Shown: positions 1 to 11,259 of the stretch, in pieces
Numbering within the stretch: position 1 is the first letter of the stretch
Layout: every line of letters begins with the position of its first letter
Assembly (NCBI GenBank): GCA_027575765.1
Contig: JANBPT010000686.1
Location: forward strand, 1-26,278
From: Tieghemiomyces parasiticus
Lineage: Eukaryota > Kickxellomycota > Dimargaritomycetes > Dimargaritales > Dimargaritaceae
Direction of reading: 5' to 3'
DNA length: 26,278 bases
Made by a program: the position numbers and the translations under genes
Notes under the pieces: generated by a model
Database searches by the model: none
What the model was told of the DNA's origin: nothing
What the model saw: the letters and a program-made list of their open reading frames with translations, nothing else

Positions 1-670
1 ACGGCATGTCAAATTTGCGTTCCGCCCTCAAGCGATATCCTTCAGCTTCATCTCCAACCTTACCCAGTTCATCTTTCATTATTCCTCGTGACGACCGTAT
101 CGTATTCCATTGATAAGGAACTTTAGCTTTGCGTATAGCCCTCTCGTTCGCTGCGCTCTGATCTAGCGGCCAGTACCACGCATACCGTGAGGTAAGCCTA
201 TTCATATGATCCGACTTGCATGGCGCCCCTCCGTCTCTCCGCGGGATCCTTCTGATAACGTTCGAGCGCGTCTGGGGTGCGCCACCGTGTCTCCTGGCGC
301 CCTGGGTTGGTTATGACCACTTCGATCACTTTCCTTAGCCCCTATAAGGGTTTGGCGCTCGCTGTCGTTTGCAGATCTTTACCAGTCACTCAACGGCTAA
401 AGAACATGGGCAAGCGGTATTTGTGTAGCGCGTCTAGCGGATTAGACTAACTCTTTATATTTCATACTGCCTCCGGCCCACTGGACCGTACCACCGCTCC
501 CCAACTTCATCGGCTTATTATTTTTGAAGGTTTACGTCCTGTGCTGCACGACAGCCCCGTACTCTACCTTTCGGCGTTCCGTCTCTCATTGTCCTCCCAT
601 TATCTCGAGCCTTTACCCTCGGAAGTCCAAACTCATAGCTATCCAGTCCTCATCCCTTCCCCTTTTTCAT
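1..670. other. Upstream region of the Medusa-like gene
   Basis: No coding sequence, tRNA or repeat was recognised here. It should hold the promoter and a long 5' leader of the gene starting at 671. A TATA-like TTTATAT lies near 453-459. A possible 5'-UTR intron could run from a GTAAGC donor near 192 to a pyrimidine-rich TTTGCAG acceptor ending near 373. Both are guesses from short motifs only. Confidence 0.4.
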
Positions 671-2860
671 ATGGCTACCCCTATCACAGCTCAGCTTTCC
701 ATGGACGTATCCAGTGTAATGCCGGATAACCTGGGTCGGATCCCTGGGGCGCCGGCGGGTGTGTCTGAGGGCACCGGACTCAAGATAGTCGACAGCGCCA
801 ACGCCAGCGAGCTAAGCGAGCCCAAGGACTCTGAGAAGAACACGCCTGGCGATCTAGGGGGTCACGCCGGCGGTGACACCACGTCCGCGGGCATGGTCAC
901 CGACGGCAGCGACGTGCCCTATCTGGGATTTAACCCGTACGCGTCCCTGCTCAACAAGGCCAAGCTGGATATCGAGGGCGACCTGGATGCGGCCGTGTAC
1001 GACTGGACGGCTGAGGAGAGTAGCAACCGGCGGCGCCTGGTGCAGTTCTGGCGTCGACACGAGCACAATCACATCATTTGCGGGTTCAACTCGGTCACCG
1101 CGGCGGAACGCGTGCAGAACAGCATCGTGGTGTCATGCATCTACTGGGACGACAAGAACGACTTCTTCATCACCAGTGTCGACTGTATATATCTCCTGGA
1201 GGCCCTGATTGGCGTTCGCTTCACCGTCGAGGAGAAGAACCGGATTCGTCGGAATCTCGAAGGATTCCGTCCACTAACCGTGTCCAAAAACAAGGAGGAC
1301 TCGGCCACCTTCTTCAAGCTCATCATGTCCTTTCCCAACCCCAAACCGCGCAATATTGAGAAGGACGTTAAGGTATTCCCCTGGCGCGTCCTGTCCTTCG
1401 CTCTTAAGAAGATCATCGGCAAATACACCGCCAGTTACAGTACCACCGCCAGTATCGCCCTCGACCAGTGCGGCCTTGGTGGCGAGGATCAAACCATGGC
1501 CAACGGAGACGGGACGGCGGCGAATGGCAATTCCATGTACCTGCAACCGGTCATGACCATGGCCCCGGCCGACGCTCCAGGAAGTGGTGCGGTACCTGAC
1601 CGGGCGAACAGCGGGACCCCGGATTACCTCCAGCAGTACCGGATGAGTGAGCAGCAGCGCCGGTTCTCCACGTCAGTCCTGAACGCATCCAATGTTAGCC
1701 AGTGGCTGCAGCAGCAGATGGCATCCGAAGCACCCGGCTCGGCGCCATCTTACCTGCACCAGAACCCCACAGCCCTGGGGGATGGGACCACCATCAACCC
1801 GCTTCACCTGCACCACATCCATGCCTCGGGTTCAACAGCGGGCCACTCAAACGCTGCCCCCTACCTGGGCCTCCCGACCGCCTATCCAACCCACCTGGGC
1901 GTTACTCACCCGACCTACCTTACCTCGTCGCTCAATCCATACCTGGCCTCGTCAGGTCTCCCCGGGTCCCACGGGGCGGCGGGCGCCCATGCCATGCGGG
2001 CCAATGATCGTCCCCCCGCCGTAGGTCGCCGGCACTCGGTGGCCGATCCATACAACGCTGAGCACAGCCTGCAGCACCGGCGGCACACCTTGGCTGTCCT
2101 CAAAGCCCTTAATGCAGGTGAACACAATGCCTCCTCCATGGGCTCCGTACCAGCTACGGTCGCCGATTTCCAGCACCAGCAGCATTTGCTGGCCATACAG
2201 CGGCATCAACAGCAGCATCAGGACCTCCTGTCTGCCTTGCAAGGTGGTGGCACGTCCCAGCCACCGCTGGTGGACTCGGCCAACCCGGCCAAACCCGGTA
2301 GTGGCGAGTTGGGGGCTACCGACGACCACCAATTTCACACCGCGCAATTCGAGGAGGCCATGAAGGCTGCCCTGGCCCGGAGTGGCTTCGGGCTCCTGGG
2401 CAGCGAGGGCGTCACTGACTCTGCCGCCCTGGCTGCCGCCGCGGTCACCACGAACGCCACCGTCGACTGCATAATGGACTTTGCCACCGCCCCTGATAGT
2501 CTGTCCCTAGGCACGGAATGCCTCAACGGAGTACTGGGCGGCACGGACGTCGCCGCTGCCACAGCTCTACCGCCCACTCACGACTTTATGACACGGCCGG
2601 CCTCGCCGCCACACCTCAGTAGCGGAGGTGGTGGTGTGGTCGAGACTACGATGGTGGGGACCGGTGGAGGGAGCGGGGACCTTAGCAGTGGGGGTATATC
2701 GTCCGCCCCGGTGATCCACGGTAAAGTGAGTAACCCCTTTTTAGAGCTGGTTCAGCAGGATACCACGGGTAATACCGTTACAGGTCCGAACGGCAAGACG
2801 ATTGACGAGATGGTCTGCGAAATGCAAGCCACTCTCCTCAATGGCGGCGCCATGGAGTGA
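671..2860 (+). CDS. medA: Medusa/Acr1/Ren1-like developmental regulator (DUF7082 domain)
   Basis: Uninterrupted 729-residue reading frame. Residues about 120-260 match the conserved core of fungal Medusa proteins (Aspergillus MedA, Fusarium Ren1, Magnaporthe Acr1): an LVQFWRR segment, then IVVSCIYWDDKNDFFITSVD, YLLEALIGVRFTVEEKNRIR, RRNLEGFRPLTVSK and FPNPKPRNIEKDVKVFPW. Family members are nuclear regulators of conidiation and development. The rest is low complexity: an acidic/Ser-Gly N-terminus, then long Gln-, His-, Ala- and Gly-rich stretches typical of transcription regulators. The ATG at 671 is chosen because the frame upstream of it opens only with a TTG. No intron is needed. The role in this organism is inferred from the family; the target genes cannot be deduced. 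Confidence 0.85.
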   Translation: MATPITAQLSMDVSSVMPDNLGRIPGAPAGVSEGTGLKIVDSANASELSEPKDSEKNTPGDLGGHAGGDTTSAGMVTDGSDVPYLGFNPYASLLNKAKLDIEGDLDAAVYDWTAEESSNRRRLVQFWRRHEHNHIICGFNSVTAAERVQNSIVVSCIYWDDKNDFFITSVDCIYLLEALIGVRFTVEEKNRIRRNLEGFRPLTVSKNKEDSATFFKLIMSFPNPKPRNIEKDVKVFPWRVLSFALKKIIGKYTASYSTTASIALDQCGLGGEDQTMANGDGTAANGNSMYLQPVMTMAPADAPGSGAVPDRANSGTPDYLQQYRMSEQQRRFSTSVLNASNVSQWLQQQMASEAPGSAPSYLHQNPTALGDGTTINPLHLHHIHASGSTAGHSNAAPYLGLPTAYPTHLGVTHPTYLTSSLNPYLASSGLPGSHGAAGAHAMRANDRPPAVGRRHSVADPYNAEHSLQHRRHTLAVLKALNAGEHNASSMGSVPATVADFQHQQHLLAIQRHQQQHQDLLSALQGGGTSQPPLVDSANPAKPGSGELGATDDHQFHTAQFEEAMKAALARSGFGLLGSEGVTDSAALAAAAVTTNATVDCIMDFATAPDSLSLGTECLNGVLGGTDVAAATALPPTHDFMTRPASPPHLSSGGGGVVETTMVGTGGGSGDLSSGGISSAPVIHGKVSNPFLELVQQDTTGNTVTGPNGKTIDEMVCEMQATLLNGGAME

Positions 2861-3323
2861 TACTTAGGGGTCCAGTAATTTATTCTGCGCACGATGTGCT
2901 CCCTTCGTTAGATTTTATTTATTGGTTTGTTTTGTGCTTGATATACCGTGGTTTCTTTATTAATCCCCCAACCCCCCTCCTACCTTGGGGCAATGCACCC
3001 TCCTCCGGTAGATGCCTGTATTCTTTGACCCCAACCCGTCTGCTCCTTCCCTTCCCCTCCGTATATCCACTACCCCCTTTAATCATCCCGCTTTCTCCGT
3101 TTGTAGATAGTCGCGACTTTTGCCCGTGGGGCCCACTCTCCACCCAGCCTTTTCCCATCTTGGAACCGATACCCCCCTTGTATAGAATTTGATAAAGCAT
3201 TTATTTTAGCCGTTGGTTATCATAACAAAAGTAGGCTTTCAATAGAAAACTGTAGGCCTGTCAATGCAAGTGTATAGTAGGATACACGGCGCTTTCCATC
3301 ACGGTAGAGATATCTAAGTTGAA
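2861..3323. other. Convergent 3' intergenic region (medA / HBS1)
   Basis: Pyrimidine-rich spacer between two convergent genes. It contains T-rich and C-rich stretches, and near its right end both a plus-strand GATAAA (3191-3196) and a minus-strand AATAAA (3205-3200), so the two 3' ends probably lie close together or overlap. An open frame at 2857-3192 begins with GTG inside the medA stop region and has no recognisable domain. Confidence 0.5.
3200..3205 (-). terminator. Poly(A) signal AATAAA, HBS1
   Basis: Minus-strand AATAAA about 120 nt downstream of the HBS1 stop codon. Placement fits a eukaryotic polyadenylation signal. Confidence 0.5.
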
Positions 3324-6300
3324 CTACGAGACTAGACGCAACACGATCCCGGCCGCAATAGTCTCGCCACCCTTGCGCAGAGTGACGCGGCCGAAACTCT
3401 TCGACCGTTCAAACGTATCCAGGCAGATGGGCCGCTGGGTGGTGATCTCCACCTTGGCGGTGGATGACTTGGGCAGATGGCTGGTGGGAAGGGAGAAGAT
3501 GCGGGCGAGCAAGGCAAATGGCCGAAGGCAGGTCAGGTGGGAGGCTCGTCATGTCTCTAGATTCCACGTAATGTGAGAGTGAAGGGAGGGGGATGGCGGC
3601 CAAGGCCATACCAAACTCTCTATACTTTCTGGCAGACGGTGTAACGACAACTTACCGAGGCTTCTTTTTGGTTACTTCACCGGTTCGCTTGTCCAGCTGG
3701 GCAACGAGGCGGGAGATGTAGGCTGGCTCGTTCCGGCTCTGGTAGTGGAGAATAACCTGGACATCAGCGGCCATGTGACGCGAGGTAGGCAGAGATGGCG
3801 GAGAGGCAACGGGTTAGCTAACCGAAATACCCATGCAATCCTTCTGCGGTGCATTATATATCCTTCCCGCCCTGCGGTACCCATCCTTTTAACACCACAA
3901 CTTACCGGGAAACCCTGGGTCACGGGCACTTGCACCTCAAATACTACCACCTGGGCGATGAACGTAGTGGTCGTGGGAATAGGCTGCTGCAGCGGGCAGA
4001 GGACAGAGCCAATACTATACTGAGTCAGATCAATCCCCTGTACCGTCAGCATGACCGTGTCGCCCGCTGCAGCCCAGGCTGACGTCTCCTCGTCGAGTTC
4101 GAGGGCCTTGACTAGACCTTTCTCGTGGCCCGGGACCAGCTCCAACTGAGAGCCTACCTGGACGGCTCCGCTGGCGATCCGCCCCGTGACCGTGACTGTC
4201 GTCCCTGAGGCCGCCACACCGGCGGTCGGACCGCCGGTGAGACTACCGCGGAAGAAGTCTGTCACCGACAGGCGGAAGGGAGCGTCGACCAGCCGCTCGG
4301 GGGCTGACAGTCCGTCCAGCACCTCGACCAGGCAGGGTCCGTTGTACCAGGCCGTGAGCGCCGAGGCTCCTGTAGCGGGGTCCGGGCGAGTGGCGAGGTT
4401 GGTACCGCGCAGTCCGCTGCAGGGCACGAAGGTGAGGTGATCTGCACGGAAACCTGCCTGCACCAGGAAGGCAGCGGTCCGATCGCGCACGTCGGCGAAT
4501 CGGTCCTCGGCCCAGTCCGCCGTATCCAGTTTGTTGACGGCCACCACCAGCTGCTGTACACCCAGTCCGCGCGCCAGGAGGGCGTGCTCCTTGGTTTGGC
4601 CGTGGTCACCAAACCCGGCTTCGAACCCACCTGGAGTGGCGTCAACCACCAGCACTGCAGCGTCAGCCTGGGCCGTACCAGATATCATGTTGGGGATGAA
4701 ATCGCGGTGGCCAGGGGCATCCAGAAGGGTGAAGATCCGGTGGGGTGTCTCGAAATGGGAGGTGGCAATGTCGATGGTTACACCGCTAATTGAGAGGGAT
4801 CATGCCATGGTAGTAAAAACAGGGATACACGGGTACGAGGAAGAAAAGGCTATGATTCCAGTGTCAGTTAATTAAATAGGGGGGGGACTGACTGGGACGA
4901 CTCTCTCTCGCTGCAGTGATAGCCGCACCGTCCTGATCGCCTCGGGCATACTTACCGGCTTCGCTCTTCCTCGGTGGCGTCCAGGACCCAGGCGAAGTGG
5001 AAGGAGGATTTGCCTGACCGAGTGGCGTCCCGTTCATACTTTTGCAGGGTCCGCTCGGGAACCTGGCCCAGAAGGTAGAGCACGTGACCCATGAGAGTGC
5101 TCTTTCCTGCGTCGACGTGGCCGATGACGATCAGGTTCAGACGGGGCTTGCCCTCTTCACGTTGACGGTAGGCTTCAAGCAGGTTGAGGCGCGGGGCGGC
5201 TTTGGCCAGCGGGGCGGAGGCGATGCCGTCGATAGGGGCTGGTTGAGGTTCACTCACGTGCAGATGCGCCATTCGAGTCTCCGCTTCCTGAACTGCCGGT
5301 GGTGCGGTAGGCGGAAGTGGGGTCGATTTGGCTACTGGGGGTGCTGCGACAGGTGACGCGGTGTAAAGGGGAGGGGGGGGATCAGTCCGGTCAGGTTTAC
5401 GGTGGCGCAGGTGAGAAAAGAGGCAGTGAGTTAGTCGTAAAGGTTTATTACGGGAGGGTAGGTACGAAAGGCAGGAGCCGACATGCGCTCCATTCGGAAG
5501 AGGATAACGTAGGGAGGATGACGGGTACCCGCATGACTGCGGCCTTAGCGGTCAACGCTGGCACGTTCCTACGGCCCGCCGAAGGAGACTACGATCCCCA
5601 CTGACTGCCCCCCTGAGCCTGCGCCACAAGATCGTCGCGGCTGGGCTGGTCGAAAGTGAAGGGCTGGACCTCCATGGGTGCAGCGGGACGGTCCGCCGCC
5701 AGCCAGGGTGTAAAGTAGATGAGGGTGTCGAGGACGGTCGGAGGTAGGTCGAGTCGCTGGGGATCGCAAGTCGCCGTGGCCAGGTCCCGGTACAGCTGGA
5801 ACGGCAGGTGAGGTTGGATTGGGGGTGGGGGGGGTGCCCGGTTTGACGGAGGTTTCCCCAGGAAATTGGCCAGTGCAGAGGGTGGTGAGACTAAGCGCTC
5901 CGCAGGCAGAGTTGGGGTGACCGTAAGGGTCGGCACAAGCGGCTGGGGACGGTCCGCGCTGGTAGGCGATTGCGAAGGCCGCAGCGAACCGGCCGAATCG
6001 CGGATGGAAAGAGTTCTCGTGCGAGTAGCCAGGTCGCGGAGAGATGTGGTTGCTGACCGAGTTGCTAAGTCACGTAGAGACGGTGATTTCGCCGACGGTG
6101 TGGCCAAGCCGCGGAGCGATATCGATGGAGCCGGGCGCGTAGCCAGGTTGCCGAGAGACGGAGCCGCCGGCCCAACTGATAGGTCTCGTAGTGACGGCAA
6201 TTTCGTCGGTCGCGTGGCCGGGTCACTGAGGGACGGGGACGGCCGACCTGCGGAATCTGGTGAGGACCTAGAGCGCAAGCTGGCCAAGGCCGATGACGCC

Positions 6301-7341
6301 GAGAACGTTCCCCGGGATCCAGCAGCGAGGGCTTGTAGGGACCGGGGGGCCGACGCCGCGGGTAGTGTGCCGCGCCCGGTGAGGGCCGCCAATGGCGACG
6401 ATCGACCGAATGGAGTAACGGACGACGGCGCAGGCGACATATCTAGAGTACGGCAACACGCGGCACGTTAAGATAGGTAGCGGTGTTGGTCGGGAGCAGA
6501 ACAGACAAACGCTGGGAAGGGGTCAGGAGGCGGGGCCGTGGCCGGATACCCTCTGGGCAACGCTGGCTTGCCCACCGGCCTACAGCTTAGCCCCTTTCTT
6601 GCGGTTTACCGGCGCGAGTTCCGGCAGATAGCCAACCAAACGACGCCGGCTCTGCCCATAACTGAAGAGAGAGACGAGCAAGTAAAAAAATATCCCAAGC
6701 GAGAACTCACCTTTCTTACTGGCACGTTGTTCGGCTTTCTTCCGACGCTTGGCCGCCGTGTCTGTTACGGGGAGTGGGATTAGGAATGGGTCGGCAAAGT
6801 TAGCACGGGGGCCGTTTATCTTTTGAACCGCGTAGCAGGTCTAGTTACTGCCGCAGCTACTCGAGCTGTAATTGACGTTGAATACGTGGTTCAAGGGGCG
6901 CCCTAAATGTACATGATTCTACCTACCCAGGGCCCAAGCAATGGTCTGCTCCGTGTCAAAGTAGTTGTCCCAAAGAACGTCCTGGATTTCCTTATCAGTG
7001 AGGGGCGCATCGTCCCGTACGACCTCTCGGACGGCTTTCAGGCCGGCCTGGAGGCTAGCAAAGTCGTCCTCGGTCATCTCATCGTCAGGGTACTCATCTT
7101 CATAGCCGTCGTCGAGTTCCTCTGTTGTTTTATGAGCAGGAGTGCAGGTAGAAACGTCGAAACTGGTGGCGGTTAATGAAGTGGTAACCACTGACGCACC
7201 GGCCGACATGACAAGTGGCGGAATGCGGGTAGGGCTGGGTAACTGAGATCTCCTCAGCCACCTCCCTTACACGGTCTAATAGAATGGTGCTGTGGACGTA
7301 CCGTCGAGGTCAAGGTTGCGTACGAGACGGTGGCGAGACAT
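3324..7341 (-). CDS. HBS1: Hbs1-family ribosome-rescue GTPase, 8 exons, possible HBS1/SKI7 gene
   Basis: Exons on the minus strand: 7341-7302, 7121-6927, 6761-6711, 6442-5606, 5343-4956, 4785-3906, 3756-3656, 3480-3324; 882 residues. Hbs1 is the eRF3-like GTPase that works with Dom34/Pelota on stalled ribosomes in the cytoplasm. The protein starts [15 protein letters not shown] as Hbs1 proteins do, then has the acidic HBS1_N domain (to about residue 78), a basic lysine-rich exon 3, and a 279-residue low-complexity exon 4. The translational GTPase follows: G1 GHVDAGKS (449-456), switch RGVTIDIA (504-511), G3 DAPGH (526-530), G4 NKLD (588-591) and SGLRGTN, then the two EF-Tu-like beta barrels ending in [11 protein letters not shown] sequence. 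Yeast Hbs1 is about 611 residues; the surplus is exon 4. All splice sites are GT..AG and phases close. Exon 4 may be alternatively spliced. Exon boundaries are hand-called. Confidence 0.92.
6002..6233 (-). repeat. Degenerate SLRDLA-type peptide repeats in HBS1 exon 4
   Basis: Residues about 166-242 of the HBS1 product hold at least seven imperfect copies of a unit of about 12-13 residues. Each copy is built around S-L/I-x-D/G/N-x-A followed by a Thr/Arg/Pro/Ser-rich spacer (SLSDPA, SLRDLS, SLGNLA, SLRGLA, SLRDLA twice, SIRDSA). The DNA copies have diverged, so this is an old tandem array and not a recent duplication. Confidence 0.75.
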
Positions 7342-7968
7342 GGCAACTACAAGTGATGAACGAAGGGTATACAACAAAAAAAGTCAATGCAATAATTTAC
7401 GGCTGAACACGGGTCGAGGTTCGAGGCCACCGCCCCGGGCTGTAATGGGCCTCATTCGACCCGGGCGTAGCTGTGGCACAGCTTACGTCAGGCAGCGAAA
7501 GGCAAGGCAGGCTGTAGACTAGCCTGGCCGGGTTTCCTGTGCTACACTCGATCGACCTAAACCCTTCCTCCCTCAACATGCTCCGCCTCTCTCCTTGGAA
7601 CCCCCGCAGAGGATTGGGAGCCTATAGTTCGGCAACTGTTACCTACGCTTTACGAGTGTATTTCCCGCCGTTCTTTGGCATAGCAGTAAGGTTGCTGGGT
7701 GAGACGGCTGGGACGAGTAATGACGTAATTTAGGTCGTTGACAATGCCATTAGGCGAGGCAGACTGTGAGGCGCGGGCGTCTTTGCCATATGTATCAATG
7801 TGATGTTAACATTACTACCCCGAGTGAACCATGAAATCTATAAAATACTCGGAAATTCCCACTTTTTATAGGGGTGTACACGAAATACATGTTTATTGGC
7901 TCTGGACGCACACACCCTGACAGTGATAGTCCCTCCTCTTTCCCTCGCCCCTACACGTATCCAAGTCC
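7342..7968. other. Intergenic region, HBS1 promoter and SLY1 3' end
   Basis: Spacer of about 630 nt between two minus-strand genes. It holds the SLY1 poly(A) signal at 7897-7892 and presumably the HBS1 promoter. A CRE-like TGACGTAA lies near 7722. Open frames at 7397-7579 (-) and 7539-7733 (+) show no recognisable domain. Confidence 0.45.
7892..7897 (-). terminator. Poly(A) signal AATAAA, SLY1
   Basis: Minus-strand AATAAA 72 nt past the SLY1 stop codon, a normal spacing for a fungal polyadenylation signal. Confidence 0.55.
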
Positions 7969-10900
7969 TCAGGTCCTGGGAAGCGGTGCTAGGTGGGCTA
8001 GTTGCTGTAGGAATTGGCCAGGGCTGACAATATCTGTAGACCCATAGTCGATGGTTTTAGGGGGTACCGAGGCCTGTGCGAACTGCTGAAGGTTCTGGTA
8101 TTCAATGTAGTTGCCACCACCGATAACGAATACGACGGCGTGTTCGAAAGCTGTCCGCGGCCGGGCAAGCTTGCCACCCGCGCTGGCCAAGGCACCGCGC
8201 TTCACCTGCTTGGGATCGAGGTACAGGTAATCGTCCGCGGCCGCCAGAGCAGTCAGTGAGGCCGAGGAACCGCTGCCCCCGCCGCCCGGCACGGGGGATA
8301 GGGCGCCGAATGGCGTACGTTCGGACCCCGACCCGGTCATCAGGGTATCCACCAGCTTGGTCACTGGAAGATCACGCCGGCTGGGCAGGAGATTACGTAC
8401 ACCTGAGATGATGCTACCCAGGTTGCCACCGCCCTCCCGTAGGTGATCGGTGAGCTGGCCAATGGTGAAGAAGGGGAGGAAGACAGACAGGGGTAGGGTG
8501 AAATGGTGGTCAGCGGAGACGTGGAAGTTTTGACCAGTCGATCCAGGTAAGCGGAGGCAAGGGACAGTGGTCGTCCAGCGACTTACTTTGTTGCTGATGG
8601 CGCTGAAGCGGCCCAGGAAGTCGTTGGTGGGCTTGGTCGAGGTGCCAGTCGGGTTGACGGCCATGGTCGTGACGTTAGACAGGGACTTAAACCTAGTGGC
8701 GGGTGGGGGTGGTAGGTAAGGCAGGGTGAAGGTTGCGATGGGCGAATCAGTGATCCGTTAGGCGGCGGTATATGGGTACTGACCACCCGTACGGACCGGA
8801 CCCCTAGGTCAGGAGTGCTCCTGCTTCCCACTATACCTGTGGGCTACTGGCGGAGGGTCGGCACTTACTGTTCGATGTATTTAAAGGCGGCCAGGTCACA
8901 ACCGGCTTCCTGAAGGGCCTTCTCGAACGCCTGGATGTCCTCCTCGCCCATGGTTGGTGTCTCGAGGTAGTAAATGAGGAATAGGCGCAACTTATCCCCG
9001 GCGCCCAATTTTTCCTGGTCCTGAATAGCCTCGAGGATGGCCGCCTTGTTCTGCAGTGAGTTAGCGACGGAAAGCGGAAGTAGGACCGTTGACCAGGAGG
9101 TGGGGGGTGGTAGTACAGTGTTAGAGCGCCGATCAAGCCCACCACACCCTTGTTGGCTGGAGAAAGGGGGAGACAAGCTCCGCCTCCAGTCGTGGGAGGA
9201 GCTCATCACTCTCGTTACCTACCTGCTTGCTGATGTTTTCCTCCATCTGGACAAACACATCCAGTTGGCGGTCCTTGATAACGTTGAGTAGGGCGGTGGC
9301 AATGTTCATATGCATGTCGATGACGGCCTTGCGGGCGGTGAGCTCTGGAAGTGCGCTGATGGCTGACTTGAGCAACTTCGTGTTGGCAGTCATGTCGACC
9401 TGGTTGATCTCCTCGAAGCTAGACACGCCACCGATGCGGGTGATCTCCTCGGCCTCCTTTTTGAACCGGTTGGACGCCTCGTCAATTTCGACTGCCACCT
9501 GGGGGAAGTGGTGAGCGGCGTTCTGGGCCCAAAACGTATCGGTAGTGCTAATATCGAATGACTTTCGGACCGGGCGGTTGTTCTCCTGAGTGGTGTAGGT
9601 AACACGGTTCAGCTTGAGGTCGAGCACGTCGTGGATCAGCGCCTGGTAGGTCCAAGCGTGGCTCAGCATGGCCGGTAGGTCAAAGTTACGGTCCAGCAGG
9701 ATCAGAACACTGCGCGGCTGGGCACTGGCTGGACCGCCAGACCCCAGTGTCTCGGTGAAGAGGCTATACCGCGAATTTGCAATATTCTCGCGTAGCCGCG
9801 AGTCCAGCTTGTGCGCAACCATTTCGGCGGCCCCGCCCCGCGGGCAGCGAATGACCGGGACGATGTCTGAGGGAAGGGTGGGTGTCAAATATATCGAACC
9901 ATAGATTTAAGTTGGAGCGCGTTTAGGCAGCGGCGGACGTGAGGGAAGAGCCTGCGAGAAAGGAGGAGGGCCAGGCGCTGCCTACTTACTCATGGTGGTC
10001 AGCACGGTGAACAGCGAGTCGACGATCTGATTTACGAGTTGGCCGATGAGCGACTCGGAGGCCTTAGGGTCGTTCAGGGATTGGAAAGTCTGCGTGAGCC
10101 CGAGTGAGAAAAAATGGGGCTCCGGGCAGGTGAAACTGAGGTACTGGTCGTAAATCTGGCAGGGAGGGAAGAGAGACCGTATAGACAACGTTGCGGGGTA
10201 AGTGGTTTGGTTATTGCCTTCCTCGTTGGCATGCCCCTGTGAAGGTGAGCAGGCTGCTTTCTGTATAAAGTGCAAACGACGGCGTGCCGATCGGCCCGAC
10301 TTACCTGGGCTACCTGGTGTCCCTTGTTGGCCTGGGCCACCGACGTGGCCAGTTCCTCGAGGAGCGGCCGCGGGACGGGCCGCGTAAAGTTGATGTAGTA
10401 TAGGTCGTACAGGTTCTTCGAGATGTCCTAAAACAGGGAGGACCATGTCAAGGGGAATGGGCCGAGGAGCGACGATGAAGCAGGTTAAAAACCGGGTGGA
10501 GTAGGTCGTCCACTCGATGGCGGGTTATGTAAGGTAGGGCCGCCGGGAGAGTTCCGGAGGCGAAAAGAGAGCCATTGGTCTCGGCCGCTCACCAAAAACA
10601 AAGGAGAATAGCTTACCTGAGCAATTTGCTGGATATTCTCCTCGGTAGGTTGGACAAAGTAGACAGCGGGGGCGTCTGAGATAGGGACCCGCTCCTTTGT
10701 TAGAGCCCTGGGTGGTATGTGGGACGGTGGCACTACAGGGTTAGAGAAAGAAGAGGCGGATGTTCAGCTAGCGAGACACTTGGAAGAGGTTTCGTATTCC
10801 ACCGGCCCGCTCCATTCACCGGGACCGGCCACCGGCTGGTATAGACTCACTTACATGTGGACGGTTATCCCGCTGTCCCGCAGGTCGTTCACTTTAAGCA

Positions 10901-11259
10901 AGGTGGAAATCATATCCTGGGCGAACCGGTCGAGGATGAGGATCTTCCAGGTGGGCAGGCTGCCGCTGTCGTCATCGTTGAAACTATCGCGGTTGGAGGC
11001 GTCGGAGGTAAACGCGGTCGGACCAGTACCCTCCGTCGGGAGCTCGTGGTTCAGGTTAAGAAGACGTTTAATGGCCGCTGCAGGGCAGGTGCGCACAATG
11101 GGGGTGAGAGTTAATAGGTTAGTAGGGCGTCTCCGGACGGCAGAACGAGGGGAGGGGGGAGGCAAGTGGCTCATCGGTGCTACTGTTTGGCTCGCACCAA
11201 AATAACTTACCAGACTGCTTAGCCTGGAGTGACTGGTCGGCCGCAATGGCGCTGCTCAT
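7969..11259 (-). CDS. SLY1: Sly1/SCFD1, SM-family ER-Golgi vesicle fusion protein, 9 exons
   Basis: Exons on the minus strand: 11259-11211, 11077-10855, 10707-10617, 10427-10305, 10155-9990, 9866-9223, 9050-8869, 8692-8587, 8454-7969; 689 residues. Sly1 binds the SNARE Sed5/syntaxin 5 and supports SNARE assembly in ER-Golgi transport. The family is shown by WKILILDRFAQDMIST and DAPAVYFVQPTEENI in domain 1; by VPVIRCPRGGAAEMVAHKL, VLILLDRNFDLPAMLSHAWT and YQALIHDVLDLKLNRV in the centre; and by DKLRLFLIYYLET and VVFVIGGGNYIEYQNL near the C-terminus. Length and motif order fit Sly1 and not Vps33, Vps45 or Sec1. Exon 2 carries a small acidic/Ser-rich insertion (around SFNDDDSG) before the conserved core. 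Intron 1 has a perfect TACTAAC branch site near 11118-11124. All phases close. Confidence 0.94.

Noticed and set aside
524..670. N-terminal extension of the Medusa-like protein
   Set aside because: The frame opens only with TTG upstream of the ATG at 671 and the extension shows no family similarity.
2857..3192. 111-residue plus-strand frame after medA
   Set aside because: Starts with GTG across the medA stop, is Pro/Leu-rich because the 3' UTR is pyrimidine-rich, and has no domain.
3672..3905. Continuation of the HBS1 exon 6 frame
   Set aside because: Reads through an intron; a GTAAGT donor at 3905 and a CAG acceptor ending at 3757 restore the conserved C-terminal barrel.
5866..6471. 201-residue plus-strand frame opposite HBS1 exon 4
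   Set aside because: Antisense shadow of a GC-rich, repeat-bearing exon whose minus-strand reading is supported by splice sites and phase.
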